From NCBI GenBank assembly GCA_949358305.1, contig OX442318.1:1474501-1538500 (forward strand): 64,000 bases of DNA, read 5' to 3'. This DNA comes from Strigamia acuminata. Lineage: Eukaryota; Arthropoda; Chilopoda; Geophilomorpha; Linotaeniidae. The position numbers and the translations under genes are program-made. The first letter of the stretch is position 1; every line of letters starts with the position of its first letter. Under the pieces are notes generated by a model. That model did not search any database, had not been told where the DNA came from, and worked only from the letters and a program-made list of their open reading frames with translations. Of the stretch, positions 11,346 to 23,420 are shown in pieces.

Positions 11346-11410
11346 CATTTTATTTTCTTTTGGAATGGTCTCTTAACGTTTGCTCTGGTTCAACACTGTA
11401 TCTAAATTGA
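11346..11410 (+). pseudogene. DEG/ENaC TM2 remnant
   Basis: 'ttggaatggtctctta' then 'gtttgctctggttcaacact' aligns with the TM2 exon (ggaccggtctctcaatatttgctct...). The reading frame is broken by a stop. It is a short relic. Confidence 0.55.
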
Positions 11411-12944
11411 TAAAAATGGTATACTAAGCCTAAATTACAAATTTTGCTAGTAATTATAAAGCAAAATTAAAATTATACTAGGCAAATAAATGTTGTTAAC
11501 TTAAGGTTTGTCTATAAGTTAGTACCTTTAAAGAAAAAACACCAGGGGTATGTCCACTATATTGTGACTACGGCATGGTCTTACCCGCCATGGTATGGGG
11601 ATTTACCACAGCGAGAAGGACGCATCCTTCACATCAAACAAGACAGGGACTCAACTAAAGAAAATTCATCCTCATTCATTCTCTAAATAAAAGATTGCTA
11701 GAACATTGGAGTTGCTGCGAGTATATTTTAATGGCACACACATTTTTCTAAATTCTTCTGTGTTGTATTGCCAACTTGATTGTGTTTAAAATGACTTTAG
11801 CCTAAACTTGCTTTGGTCAACGAAATGTGTTCTTATTTATTTCTTCTTCTCTAAATGGTTTTTAGAGAGAAATGTGTGTATATATGAGTGTAACCCAACG
11901 TTTTCTTCATTTCACACATGATTTAAACTAAGTAATTTATAAAAAATGATGGATACAGTTAAGTCTTTGCTAAAAATATGCGTCGAATAACTGTCGCCCG
12001 CTTTCAACAGTGTGTTCTGATGTTTTACCAGTTCTCAATGCAAATGTAAAATTCAGAAATTGTATTTTTAGACACGTTATTATGTAATTTAATCACAAAA
12101 TTTATTTTTAGACCCCAAAATGGACCTTTTTATATTCAAAAATCTTCTTTTTCCATCAAAAATTGTATTGTTTTAGTAAAAAAAAAAATGATTTTCATTT
12201 CACGTCTATGGATTATTGTTCAATTTGACTCGTAGACAATTTTGCATTTTACCACTTTGTAATTCAAATTTACTACATCTCGGTGTATTTTTATCGGTGC
12301 CGCATTTGTAATCTTTTTGCTGCCACACCCAACTTGTTAACAAATTCGTAAATCATACTTAAAAAAGCACACGTTTCCTGACGGAAAGATTTTATATTGT
12401 ATTGAATGCACAAAAACTTAAATTGGTCTTTTTCCAATTACCACTTGATTACTATAAAATTTTAATTGTTATTGAGCCGTTCTGATATTAATGCATTAAT
12501 TCGTGTTATAATGCGGTGTAATAACTCGGGTTTACCAAATTAGTAAAGAGATAAAACGATTAATGTTGCAAACATTTTTGTAAATTCTACTCAGTGTTGT
12601 ATGTGCACAGAAATTGAACCCGACGTTATCTTCATTTCACACCAATTTGAACTAAGCAATTTAAAAGAAACAAAATTGATTGATTGATACACTTATGTCT
12701 TTGCTGAAAATTTAAGCCCAATTTCTTATTTACACGTTCAATCACTAATAAGTTAACAGCAATTAATCATGTTTCCTAAGCACAGAAAAATCTCTGTGTC
12801 ATAATGTACTCACATCTCTGAATTAATTCACGAATAAATATTTACACAATTAAAAATTCAATTTTTTCCCTAAAAATTCCACATTTCTTCCCGATCGAAT
12901 GGGCACACACTACCGAACCGGCAAAAGCACTCGATTAATTAAAA

Positions 12945-13345
12945 ATGTGACAAATAACAAAACTAGGACGTATGAACAAACCTTAACACGAAATATGTTA
13001 GAGCGAGTGACGATGGAACACGAGTGACTTGCAAGTGAGTAGATTTCCTTCCTTCGCGGTTGTAACGTCGCCAGCCCGTCACGATCGACCACGAAATGTT
13101 TCATCAAATCCTAATCGAGAAAAATTAATCAAATCAAAAGCTCAAAATCGTCAAAAATCATAAACACAAAACCTAACGAATTTCCCAATCGCCGCCATTG
13201 CTCAAGATGGTGCGCAAGCGCAATGCGTCCATCCGGGCACCAGAAAGCGCGCTACTCTCGACCCAACCCCGATTAATTAAGTAACCTTTAACCAGTGGCG
13301 CCCTTATGGTTAGTGCAAAATGAACAATGGAGTGGAACGGGCCTG
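12945..13345. repeat. Segmental duplicate D1, copy 1
   Basis: About 90 percent or more similar by eye to 15235-15590. It includes 'ccagcccgtcacgatcgacc', 'tttcatcaaatcctaatcga' and 'cgaatttcccaatcgccgcc'. On the minus strand both copies keep an ORF beginning MMKHFVVDRDGLAT. The differences between the copies are mostly replacements, which does not suggest purifying selection. The GC-rich 'cgccgccattg' end resembles a promoter. No product is recognised. Confidence 0.6.
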
Positions 13346-13547
13346 GCTGCAATATTCTCAACAAAAAGAAAAACACCACTGGTAGGCGAATGCAAAATTA
13401 GACAGGAAAGGTATTTTCGGCAAAAGATTTTTTTAAACTCCAAAATGAACCTTTTAAATTCAAAAATCTTCTTTTTCCATCAAAAATTGTGTTTTAAAGT
13501 AAAAATATAATTTTTACTTCATTCTGTGATTTTTTTGTTGTTGTATT

Positions 13548-13610
13548 ATTTTATTTCCTTTAGGGATGGTCTCTTAATATTTGCTCTGGTTCAACACTAT
13601 ATTTCATTTA
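13548..13610 (+). pseudogene. DEG/ENaC TM2 remnant
   Basis: 'tagggatggtctcttaatat' then 'ttgctctggttcaacact' corresponds to the TM2 coding segment with W and T of WTGLS lost. It is followed by R2, as at 9.2-9.7 kb. Confidence 0.55.
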
Positions 13611-13681
13611 CTAAAAAAAAGTATACAAAGCAAAAAATAAAAAATAAAACCTTTAAGCTTATGTGGTTTATTAATAGCAAG

Positions 13682-13945
13682 GGACGTCATAATTGATCAA
13701 TTAGTCAATAACTCATTAAACTAACTCCATTAAAAGTAAGAGGTTTGCAAGTAAATTACTTTCTGTTCCAAATTATTCATCTAAAAGCAATTTTAATCAT
13801 ATCCCGCCTTGAAATAACGAATGCTCACCCTCCCCGACTTATTATCGACATTTATGACCCACTTGTTTCTACTGCGACCGTGCTTCTTGTTCTCTCAGAA
13901 CAACCAGTGGACACGCAGCTCGATTCCAGTGACTCGAGAATATTA
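13682..13945. repeat. Repeat R2, copy 2
   Basis: Matches 14338-14600 through 'gatcaattagtcaataactc', 'ttgcaagtaaatta', 'cttgttctctcagaaca' and 'cagctcgattccag'. The ctctcag|aac..g|gtaag layout in both copies looks like a small exon between splice sites (about 13898-13949), but no protein family is recognised. Confidence 0.55.
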
Positions 13946-14274
13946 ACGAGTAAGTAGAAAGCAAAATTGAAAGATACATTCTGTACATTTTATTACAGTT
14001 TATCGCGTTGTATTCCACAATGCATTTAACATTAAATGAAAAATAGAAATCGTAAGTGGAGTGTCTGTACTCCATTCTTTAATTGTCATTTCCTGTTGAT
14101 TTGTGACGCTACCTTTGTGCAGCGCCACCTGTGTTAACTTTTGACTTAATAAATTCACTTATGCAAATATGGCCGCTTGACACGCATCTTCCTTGCTTCA
14201 TCCAACAATCATTATCACCATCACGAATAAGAACACAACAGTAAGTGAATGTTTGTTGACTAAGTTCGGTTCAG

Positions 14275-14600
14275 TGGCAGCCAGTAGTAACGTTGAATCC
14301 CACCAGCACGTGAGATTCTCAGGTACTGCGCAGCAAAGAACGTCATACTTGATCAATTAGTCAATAACTCATTTAACCAAATTGGATATTAAAAGTAAAA
14401 GGTTTGCAAGTAAATTAATTTCTGTTTCAAATTTCTAATGTAAAAGCAATTTTTAATCACATCGTTTCTTGTTGTAGTAACAAATGCTAGCTCTCCGCTA
14501 CTTGTTATCGACATTCCAGACGCCTTGTTTCTACTGTGACTGTTCTTCTTGTTCTCTCAGAACACCCGGTGCACAGGCAGCTCGATTCCAGCCATTGAGG
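14275..14600. repeat. Repeat R2, copy 3
   Basis: See 13682-13945. This copy has the longer left side shared with 9685-9860 ('ggcagccagtag(t/c)aac'). Confidence 0.55.
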
Positions 14601-15234
14601 TAAGCAACAAAAATACTGTACTAAAAGTGCTATTTTATGATAACAATCCCAAAGACAGTAGAATGATGTATTGCAACCAAGGATTCTTAGTCCCAATGGT
14701 AATGCTAATATACCGAATGCCTGGCAAGCATTTGGAAAACAATGTTTTTATATCTGAGAACCACTAAAATATTACAATAAACTTGTTCTTGGCCACCAAA
14801 GCATGTTTTATTTTCATGAGACCAGCGAATCAGTAAAATATTAGTTATGAACAGTTTGATTGGCAATATTTCAAAAATACTATGTGTGTGTTTTTTGCGA
14901 AATTCGGTTCAGTGGCAGCCAGTAAAGAAATCAATCGTTTCAAGACACAAAAATTAAGCATAAAATGCCGTAGATTGGCAATTTATGCCCACAATTTTTT
15001 CTTCCCAAAATTGACGCCCCAGTTCACTATGCCACCCTACGGCGGCCGCCATTTTGCCTCATGGATCGGCACGGCAATAGTTGAGTTATACATATTGCTT
15101 TTCCAAACAATTACTACTCTAGTCGAAATGGTGGCTGAGAAATAAGCGTAGAAAAATTGTCATGTCTCTCTGGCTTACGGAGAAACGCATCTGAGCGATT
15201 CAGGAAGTTGTAATTGAGGGTTAAAAATGTAATA

Positions 15235-15590
15235 TAAAACAAAACTAGGACGTTTGAACAAACCTTAACACAAAATATGTTAGAGCAAGTGACGATGAGA
15301 CACGAGTGAATTGCAAGTGAGTAAATTTCCTTCCTTCGCGGTTGAAACGTCGCCAGCCCGTCACGATCGACCACAAAGTGTTTCATCAAATCCTAATCGA
15401 GAGAAATTAATCAAATCAAGAGCTCAAAATCGTCAAAAATCATAAACACAAAACCTAACGAATTTCCCAATCGCCGCCATTGTACTCTCGACCCAACCCG
15501 CGATTAATTAATTAACCTTTGACCAATGGCGCCTTTATGGTTAGCGCGAAATGAACAATGGAGTGGAACGGGCCTTGCTGCAATATTCTC
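15235..15590. repeat. Segmental duplicate D1, copy 2
   Basis: Direct repeat of 12945-13345, about 2.3 kb downstream. It lacks the block around 13200-13260 (deletion after 'cgccgccattg'). Confidence 0.6.
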
Positions 15591-15879
15591 AACAAAAATA
15601 TCAATTTTAAAAATATATAACGTTACAAAAATTCGACAAATATATTTTATTACTGTCCAGCAGTTGCATTTTCAAATTTTATACCTAAAAACGTAAATTT
15701 AGAAACAAGTAAAAATTATCAAATTTCGATAATATCCTTTAGAATATCATGAAAACTCACATTTCAGGCCCAAATTCCAATAAAATTTTTCATACGGGCT
15801 CTTTTAATTAAAAAAAAGCAATAACTATCCTTTACACTGGCATGTTTCACTTAATACCGGGGTGCCAATATGGATGTAC

Positions 15880-15975
15880 TACATTTTAGCGATTTCATTT
15901 TAGCGATTTCATTTTAGCGACACACCATCACTAAAATGACATGTTCGCTAAAGTGATGGTCGCTAAAACGGCACT
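15880..15975. repeat. Small imperfect inverted repeat around 'ttttagcga'
   Basis: 'gatttcattttagcga' occurs twice, then an inverted counterpart 'tcgctaaa' follows twice. It is probably a short foldback or MITE relic. The following 16000-16075 is a G-run/C-run stretch (ggggggcgcagcctccctt). Confidence 0.5.
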
Positions 15976-16204
15976 AATACTAACACCAATATTAACCTAA
16001 CCATATAGTTTAGGTTTAATTCCTAAGAAGGGCTAACAAGGGGGGGCGCAGCCTCCCTTGACCCCCCGCGAACCTAACCGCTAATGACATTAGAGCGCTC
16101 CAACTGACAATTGTTTCATTTTGAGCAGCCACAATGCTTGTGGCTGGCATAAGCTACGTAAAATGTTTATAAATATTTGGTGCACATGTTCTCTTATTTT
16201 TCAG

Positions 16205-19200
16205 ATAATTATACATCCTTCACCAGTCATTTATCATTTATTCACCGCAACTCGCATTCAATTAAATCCGAGATTTAAAACGATATTTAACATTTATGTT
16301 CAACAAGTAAGAAAGATTTTCAAATTTGAGTGCACCTATGTTTCTGTTTATACCGTTTACATAAACAGTCAAAACAGTATGCAAAAACGGTCCTAACCAT
16401 GAATGTGTTGCTTTTTTGCCCCTTTTGTTGTGTCGTTTTTGCGTCTCGATCACGTTCTCACGTGGTGCAGAAAAATACTTTTTTTCCATTCAACTGACAA
16501 ATTGTGGTTGTGGGTCCCGCATTTGAACAATTCAGCATTTACTCTCATTTTGAGAGATTGATGCTTCGCATGAACGTGTTTACTTGTAGCAACTTTTTTT
16601 AAACAATTGCTACGTATCTAGTTATAGTTTAAACAATTCCGCCCATCGGAACAATCTACATGTTACGGTTGCTCGCATCAGCTTTTCAGGTTGCCCATGT
16701 GACCAACACAGAAAGTCATGTGACCTTCACATAATCACACATACCAATAATCACATAATCAGATTTTTTGTTGCGCCCTCAATAATTGAGTGATTATGAT
16801 TATTGCAATACCGTAATCAAAGTAATCAACTAATCACTCATTTAATGAAACCCCTTATTGTTCAAACTAATCTACATAGTTTCCTTGGGCTAGGAAGAAG
16901 CAATTATTTTGATCAGACTTTTACTCCATTGAACTACAGTAATTTGCAGACCATAAGATGCTTCAAACAATGAAAGGAACCCCCAAAGTTATCAGTTAAA
17001 GTTTAGAAAAAATATTTTTTTGGCGATAAGATGCTTAGGACAATTTTTATACCAGCCAAGCAAAACTATTTATAAAAAATTTATCTTTCTTTCTTTGTCA
17101 AAGATTTGCATTTCATAACAAGTTAAATCAAATTAAATTGAATTAAATTAAATCTAACGTGTAATAGTCTACGTATCTACAATAATTTAATTTTAGCACT
17201 TTGTCTTGCAGTATCGTTTCATCAATACTAAGCGAAGTCCTTGCGATAACAATTTACATAGCTGTTGGCTTCCATGTATGCTGAAAAGAATTAATTGCCG
17301 GTACAGTTTTAATTTTTTAAAAAATCACAAACATTTTAAACGATTGCTCTTAAATCTTAAAAAGGCATTCGATAAAGCTAAAAAAAATTGCAGAGTAGTT
17401 ACTATGCCACAACGTAGAACTACAGCCCGGGAGGAGTGGCGCTAGGGGTTGTTGTTCGTTTGCTTATTTGCTGTTAGTATTGGTCTGTGGTGAAAAAAAT
17501 AAGAAATATGTCTGTGCCCATTGGTTATGTTGTTGATAAATTGTTGTTTGAGCGCCATCTCTTGATGAGAAATGTTTCTGAGATTTATTTGTGAGCTTGT
17601 GGTTAGGTTTGGGTTGTGAGATTTGCTAACAATTGGAGTTCAATTTCCAATACTTGAACTGGTTTATATTTCCTCTTAGGACGTAATTCTACGTCAAAAT
17701 AGTTGTCTTATTCTTTTATTACAACAGTTAATTAACACACTGCACTGAGACTTCATGTTGATTTCAGATATCCATTTTATGACGCAAGAAGCCTACCGGA
17801 ATGCAATAACACTTATCTACTAAAACAACGGAGCATATGGTATTCTGGTTCGAAGACGTGCAAATGTCATGAAGTATGTGAAGAAACACAACTTAGCATC
17901 TACAGTGAGCAATCACGTGATTCTGAGGGTGTTTTCGAAATTTCTATTGGAAATAATTACGTTCGGACATTGCAAGAACGACTTACTTACGACATCATTT
18001 CTCTGCTGTGTGACATTGGAGGAAACATCGGATTCTACTTCGGAATGTCTTGTTTAATGCTCATCGAATTATTTGTACACTACTGCAAAATGCCTTTCAT
18101 TAAGTACAAAATCATGAAAAACAAACATTCCAAGTTGCGAGACAAAATTGGAGCAATGCTGGAAAAAAAGCAGAAACCGACAAAGAAAAGGAATAAATTG
18201 AAAAATGCTGTGTTACTAATTCTAACCTTCATCTCAATTCACGAAATTTACATTTCGATTAATTCTTATTTCGATTATCCACTCGTCCAAACGATTACTC
18301 TCGTGAGAGACAAAAAAATTAATTTCCCATTCGTTATCTTTTGTGAAGATACTGACGAAATAAGAATAGCCAAAGAGGAGTTAGCTGAACAGCAGCAAAT
18401 TCATCCTCGTCATTACCAGCTCGTTGATTTACTCCATTCGTCAACTAAATTTGCAAACGATCCACTCAAATTATGGAATGCTTCTTCAACATGTAAGGAA
18501 ACCCTTTTCGGAGTAAGTGCAAGTAAAGTTTTAAGTCAATTTGATCCATATACTGTATTTCAAGTAATGTAATACATGGTATTGGCCTCATTCCCCGTCT
18601 GAATCCTACTGCGCACATCTTGACATGACAATTGGAATTCAAACAATCGTCAAAGAATATATTGTACAATATATATTTAGATTTAAATAATGCATTAACA
18701 ATACAACTGAAAAATGTAATCTGACAATGCTTTTCCGATTATAAAACATACTATAGTACCAAAGGCTAAATTGATTAACCGCAAACTTAAATTTTCCGGT
18801 CAAGCCCGAACGTGACAGCGAAATTTAAATTAGGCGATTGCAGAAACGCAAAATGGACGCAACTGGACGTGATTGAAAACCTGTATACATAGGCGCACAA
18901 ATTTGAATTACATTTCACACAATGCATTTTAATAATGCCACACTGGAAATAATACCAAAAATATACATTTTCGACCATTCATATTTCAAAAATATTACAA
19001 AACATTTACAAAATGTATTATTGTTTACAAACCAAAAGCAGACGAAAATGTACTACAAAAATCATTCTGAAGGGCATTTTGAAACCTAATGCAATTTAAA
19101 ATACATTGCATGTTGTTTTAATATAATTTCAATGTATTTTTGAACCATGTGGGCAATCACATAATTGCAATATGATGACAAATTAAAACTTATCCCCATT

Positions 19201-22068
19201 TCATTTTGGTCTACTCTTTTTAGACGTTGATTGATATAAGTTTAAGATTGCTTTTCAATGTACTTTCACTTCCAGCAGTTATTGAGAAAGAACAAAAACA
19301 CACGTGTCTCAACAGTATTTGGAATCTGCACTGGATATAAAAGAGGTAGAAACAAATACTAAACATAATTATTATTTCTCCCTCATTTCTTAATTGTTAC
19401 AGATGATTCATCTAGTACAGGTCACTTCTTAGCGATTCCAGATTTTGTAGATTCCTGGTTTCGTCGTAAAAGAGCCATCGAGGGAAAAAAGACAGTGTAT
19501 CAAGCAGTAGGATTTTTGTGTTTTCAGTTTTCATCGCTGTTGATTAATTCAATTAAATTTATTCCAGAGCTTCATTCAACCGCAGAATCAAACCTTTCAT
19601 CCGAAATACATTTTTTACCTATCCACCGGGCGTGAAATTATTATCGGCATTTCTCGTCAAACGGTGATGTTTGTAGCAGTTACAAAACCAACTGGTATTG
19701 ACAAGTTTCTTCTTTTTAGTTGATTCGAGTAAATACTCCGAAAAGCCCATGTGCTGCAAACGATCGAGTTTTAGAATGCGAAGACAAATGTTACGCAGAT
19801 AAACTAGAGCAACAACCATACAAATGCAAGTAAGTGTGTTCACAATACTATGGGGTTTCATTTACCATATGGTGCAGAAAACTAAAAAAAAGTAATGTAA
19901 CAGACTTTGTAGAGTACATTACCCACAGAAGAGCTGTCTGGGCGATTTGAAAATAATTAAACAATGACAATTGAACAGAATGATAACTAAACATGCTGGC
20001 AATTAAAGAGGAGCCAAAGTTAGATGGACAAACATAGAACCCACCATGTCGAATCCTAAAGCAGATAATTTAGAGAGATAGCCGAATAGCTGACGCAAAC
20101 ATGCGCAAAACAAAGCATATTCAAAATTCATATTTTTTGATGCAGTTTTTGTTCGCTAATTATTGTGCAAAATAATGCATACAAGTACAACGGTGAGATT
20201 GTGAACTTGTGACTTTCACAAACATACGATCGAGCGTCATTATAACGAATTGCAAGGAACCCGAGAAATCTGTTCGTTATATCAACATTTTTAAACATGG
20301 TTTTCTATGACCAACCAAGCCATTAGCTACTCCGTATTTGTGATAACAACAAGAGATTTGTTATATCGTGATTCGTTATGATAAGATTCGACTGTAAATA
20401 ATTTGTAAAAATCTCTTCCCTGTATTGTTTTTGTTAGTTTAGTTTTGATATTTGATGCTTGTTATGTTTGTGTGGTCGTTGCATAGCAACCACCCCTCCT
20501 TGTAATCTTACAAGGGGAGAGCACCAATAAGCTATCACAGATTGTTGTAATATTAAACAAGAAGGATTGTTATATCATGCTGAATGAGACCCTAAAATAA
20601 TTTCATTCCATGAACAGCCAACAATGCAAACAATGAGCTGAAAGTTGGCACTATTTTGTCTGTGTATACATCAAATCTGAGCAATCAGGCCTAGTGTATG
20701 AATACTGTAAACAACAGTTGCTAGGTAAAAAATAGTTCCAAGATCCAAGTTCAATTTTATCATTTGAGATTCAATGATGTCATTTCCTCTTTTGATATCA
20801 CATGACATATGACATCAGAACTTTGTTCAACAACATGACTGTCTTCATGAAGACAATAATAGTTTGTAGTGGTGGTTCAGTGGTTAAGGCAATGGACCAG
20901 GAATCTTTCCACACAGGTTCAAATCCTGTTGGGTGTGAATATATTTACATTTATTTTTTGTTAAATTTTAGCAGTTATTTTAATGTTTGTAATTTTATAT
21001 TTGTTTCCAGAAAATTTTAATTTGGTTAATTTTAATTTTTTAACAAATATAAAATTACAAACATTAAAATAACTGCTAAAATTTAACAAAAAATAAATGT
21101 AAAAATTTTCACACCCAACAGGATTTGAACCTGTGTGGAAAGATTCCTGGTCCATTGCCTTAACCACTGAACCACCACTACAAACTATTATTGTCTTCAT
21201 GAAGACAGTCATGTTGTTGAACAAAGTTCTGATGTCATATGTCATGTGATATCAAAAGAGGAAATGACATCATTGAATCTCAAATGGTAAAATTGAACTT
21301 GGATCTTGGAACTATTTTTTACCTAGCAACTGTTGTTTACAGTATTCATACACTAGGCCTGATTGCTCAGATTTGATGTATACACAGACAAAATAGTGCC
21401 AACTTTCAGCTCATTGTTTGCATTGTTGGCTGTTCATGGAATGAAATTATTTTAGGGTCTCATTCAGCATGATATAACAATCCTTCTTGTTTAATATTAC
21501 AACAATCTGTGATAGCTTATTGGTGCTCTCCCCTTGTTAGAGCTTTTTAGTTTCACTCTTGCTTTTGCGTTCGTTGTATCAGCACGCCTGATTTTACTCC
21601 ACAATATAATATGGATTAATGCGTTGTTTGAGTTGCTGTTCTTTCACAATTATAACAGTTTTCCTTATAGATACTAACCGTAAATACAGAAACATTAACT
21701 TATCCAAAATCTGTCCTGTTGTTAGATTGCCATCAATGGAAAAAAGTGAACTACCTCTTTGCTTGACTCAACAAACCGCTAAACTCACTCACAAGATGTA
21801 TTTGGAGACACATTTCAAAACGGATCCACAGAAAGACTGTTCTTGTCCTAAACACTGCAATGAGACAATCTTCATACCTTCATTAGTACAAGACGAAAAA
21901 ATTGAGAAAAAAAAATACTCCTATAATTTTAAAATTGACAGCCTCATTCGAGAAATAATTGAGGAAGAGAGAATAATTTCCCTCGTCAAATTGGTGTGTC
22001 AAATTGGAGCCATTATTTCCATTTGGACCGGTCTCTCAATATTTGCTCTAATAGAAAATGTTCAATAG
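16205..22068 (+). CDS. Concatenated two-subunit DEG/ENaC channel (pickpocket-like), copy 2
   Basis: Paralogue of the gene at 1496-6945 with the same exon order: 16205-16306, 17212-17300, 17768-18512, 19276-19345, 19403-19506, 19568-19663, 19720-19829, 21690-22068; total 1695 nt, a closed frame of 564 codons plus TAG. Subunit A ends in TM2 with GMS, runs through a Lys-rich linker in the same exon into TM1 of subunit B, then FPFVIFC, a Cys-rich ectodomain, CSCPKHC and TM2 with WTGLS. The donor at 19664 is the weaker GTGATG. A conserved ectodomain Cys of copy 1 is Arg here (19303). The exon at 19403-19506 has diverged greatly but stays open and keeps RRKR at 19462-19473. As in copy 1, no TM1 for subunit A is visible; an upstream exon may end near 16158 ('agctac|gtaaaa'). 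Expression is unproven. Confidence 0.75.
20866..20938 (+). other. tRNA-like (SINE-head-like) block, left arm
   Basis: Has an A-box-like 'tggttcagtgg', a B-box-like 'ggttcaaatcc', and a T-arm acagg-ttcaaat-cctgt. The order and spacing are like tRNA-Ser/Leu heads. The acceptor stem does not pair and position 33 is C, so it is not a working tRNA; a Pol III SINE head is the likely origin. Confidence 0.55.
21109..21181 (-). other. tRNA-like (SINE-head-like) block, right arm
   Basis: Mirror copy of 20866-20938 on the opposite strand, with the A- and B-box sequences intact. Transcription from the two would converge on the 36-bp spacer. Confidence 0.55.
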
Positions 22069-22299
22069 ATTGCAACGGAAACAAACCAATTCTTTATTCC
22101 TTCACTCATGCTCTTTAACTATTTGTTCAATGTGTATTTAAGATGAAATATATCGGCACACGAGCCCTTTACCACCGTGCAATACAAATTTACCACATCT
22201 GGATGTATTTTTGTACACAAAAAATGATCATTCACTTCAAACACAAACCAATGTTTCTTTAAAGGCTGCACAATATAGAAATTTAATTGTTATGAAATA

Positions 22300-23040
22300 A
22301 TAATTGTAATTAATCTTTCTAACAATCATAATGATGACTAGAACATTTGCCAACTGGTTTTTCTGTAGTTTCCCAGGTCTAGATTGGAATAGAAGGTTGG
22401 GTCGTACGAAAGTTGTCCCGCAGATCGCAGATTGCATAGTCTAAATCCCCGGATAAGCACTCCACTTGCAGGGTCATGACCGTGCTAACTGCCACACTAC
22501 TCACACATTTACATATTTGTCATCAATTACAAAAAGATGGCATTGTCACACGATTTTGTCAAGGCCTCTTAGTTTACGCTAACCCTCTATCTCAAAGGCT
22601 ATCTTTCTAAACACCAGTACACTCTAAATACGTTTGGTTGGTTCAGAGCCCACTAAACAATTTAGTAGAACTAACTAACCCTTTACTATACTTGTTGTTG
22701 CCTGTGTTGTTCACTTTACCATATTTCTTATTGCCGTTACTATACTTTTTGTTGTATTTACTAAATTTATTTTTAGCCACAAAATGCTTAAATTGTCTTT
22801 AACTTCTAACTGTTTTTTCGCTTTTCATTGTACAATACCGACATGAATAAATGTCGTTTTAAATTCATTCAAGCGTCACGTGAGTTTAGTGCGTACCGTG
22901 GGAAGTAGCCTCGGATCCCAACGGCGCTTGTGTGGGGCCTTGTATTGACAATGTCTGAAATGGAAGACATTATCGCATTATTTGTATGTTCCTTAATATT
23001 GTACAAAGCTTACAATATTGTATAACTGTGTTGTAATTTT
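22300..23040. other. No gene recognised
   Basis: AT-rich sequence with no convincing ORF, splice context or known repeat, apart from scattered short blocks also found near R1. Confidence 0.4.
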
Positions 23041-23044
23041 CTCA

Positions 23045-23420
23045 TTTACAAATGTAGAATAAAATTTTAAAACGAATCTATCACGTCTTCATTTCCTTGC
23101 ACATTTTCAAGCGATAAGTCTAGTTAGTGAAGCTACAACGTTGGGGAAAGTGTTCCATTTACATACAGCTTTCAGAGATACAAACAGCACACACAGTTAA
23201 GCATTAGTCACGTGCAAGTCAACTGTTATACTTTTCAGAGTAAGACTAAAAATTTTGTAGCTCTATTAATTTTTAATAATTAAAAAATGTCCAAAATTGC
23301 GGGGTCCGCATTCACAGAGATAAAACAATCGATCAAACAATCGATCATTTTATACTAAAAACTACGGAAAATACAATCAAGGTTAATGAATTAGTGGTAT
23401 TTTTGGCGGGGACAGTCGAC
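23045..23420. repeat. Dispersed repeat R1, copy 3 (partial)
   Basis: 'tgtagaataaaattttaaaac' at its start and the doubled 'acaatcgatca' and 'tttttggcggggacagtcga' at its end match 10030-10560 with an internal replacement. Confidence 0.55.

Larger units (their letters stand above)
20511..21536. repeat. 1,026-bp near-perfect palindrome (foldback) in the last intron of DEG/ENaC copy 2
   Basis: Arms 20511-21005 and 21042-21536 (495 bp each) are reverse complements with very few mismatches. Paired positions sum to 42047 at both the outer and inner ends, so there is no net indel. The spacer is 36 bp. Each arm carries a tRNA-like block near its inner end. The few mismatches indicate recent formation or ongoing homogenisation. 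No ORF with a known domain. Confidence 0.92.

Noticed and set aside
20866-20938. Functional tRNA gene
   Set aside because: The acceptor stem does not pair and the anticodon loop lacks U33; only A/B-box similarity remains.
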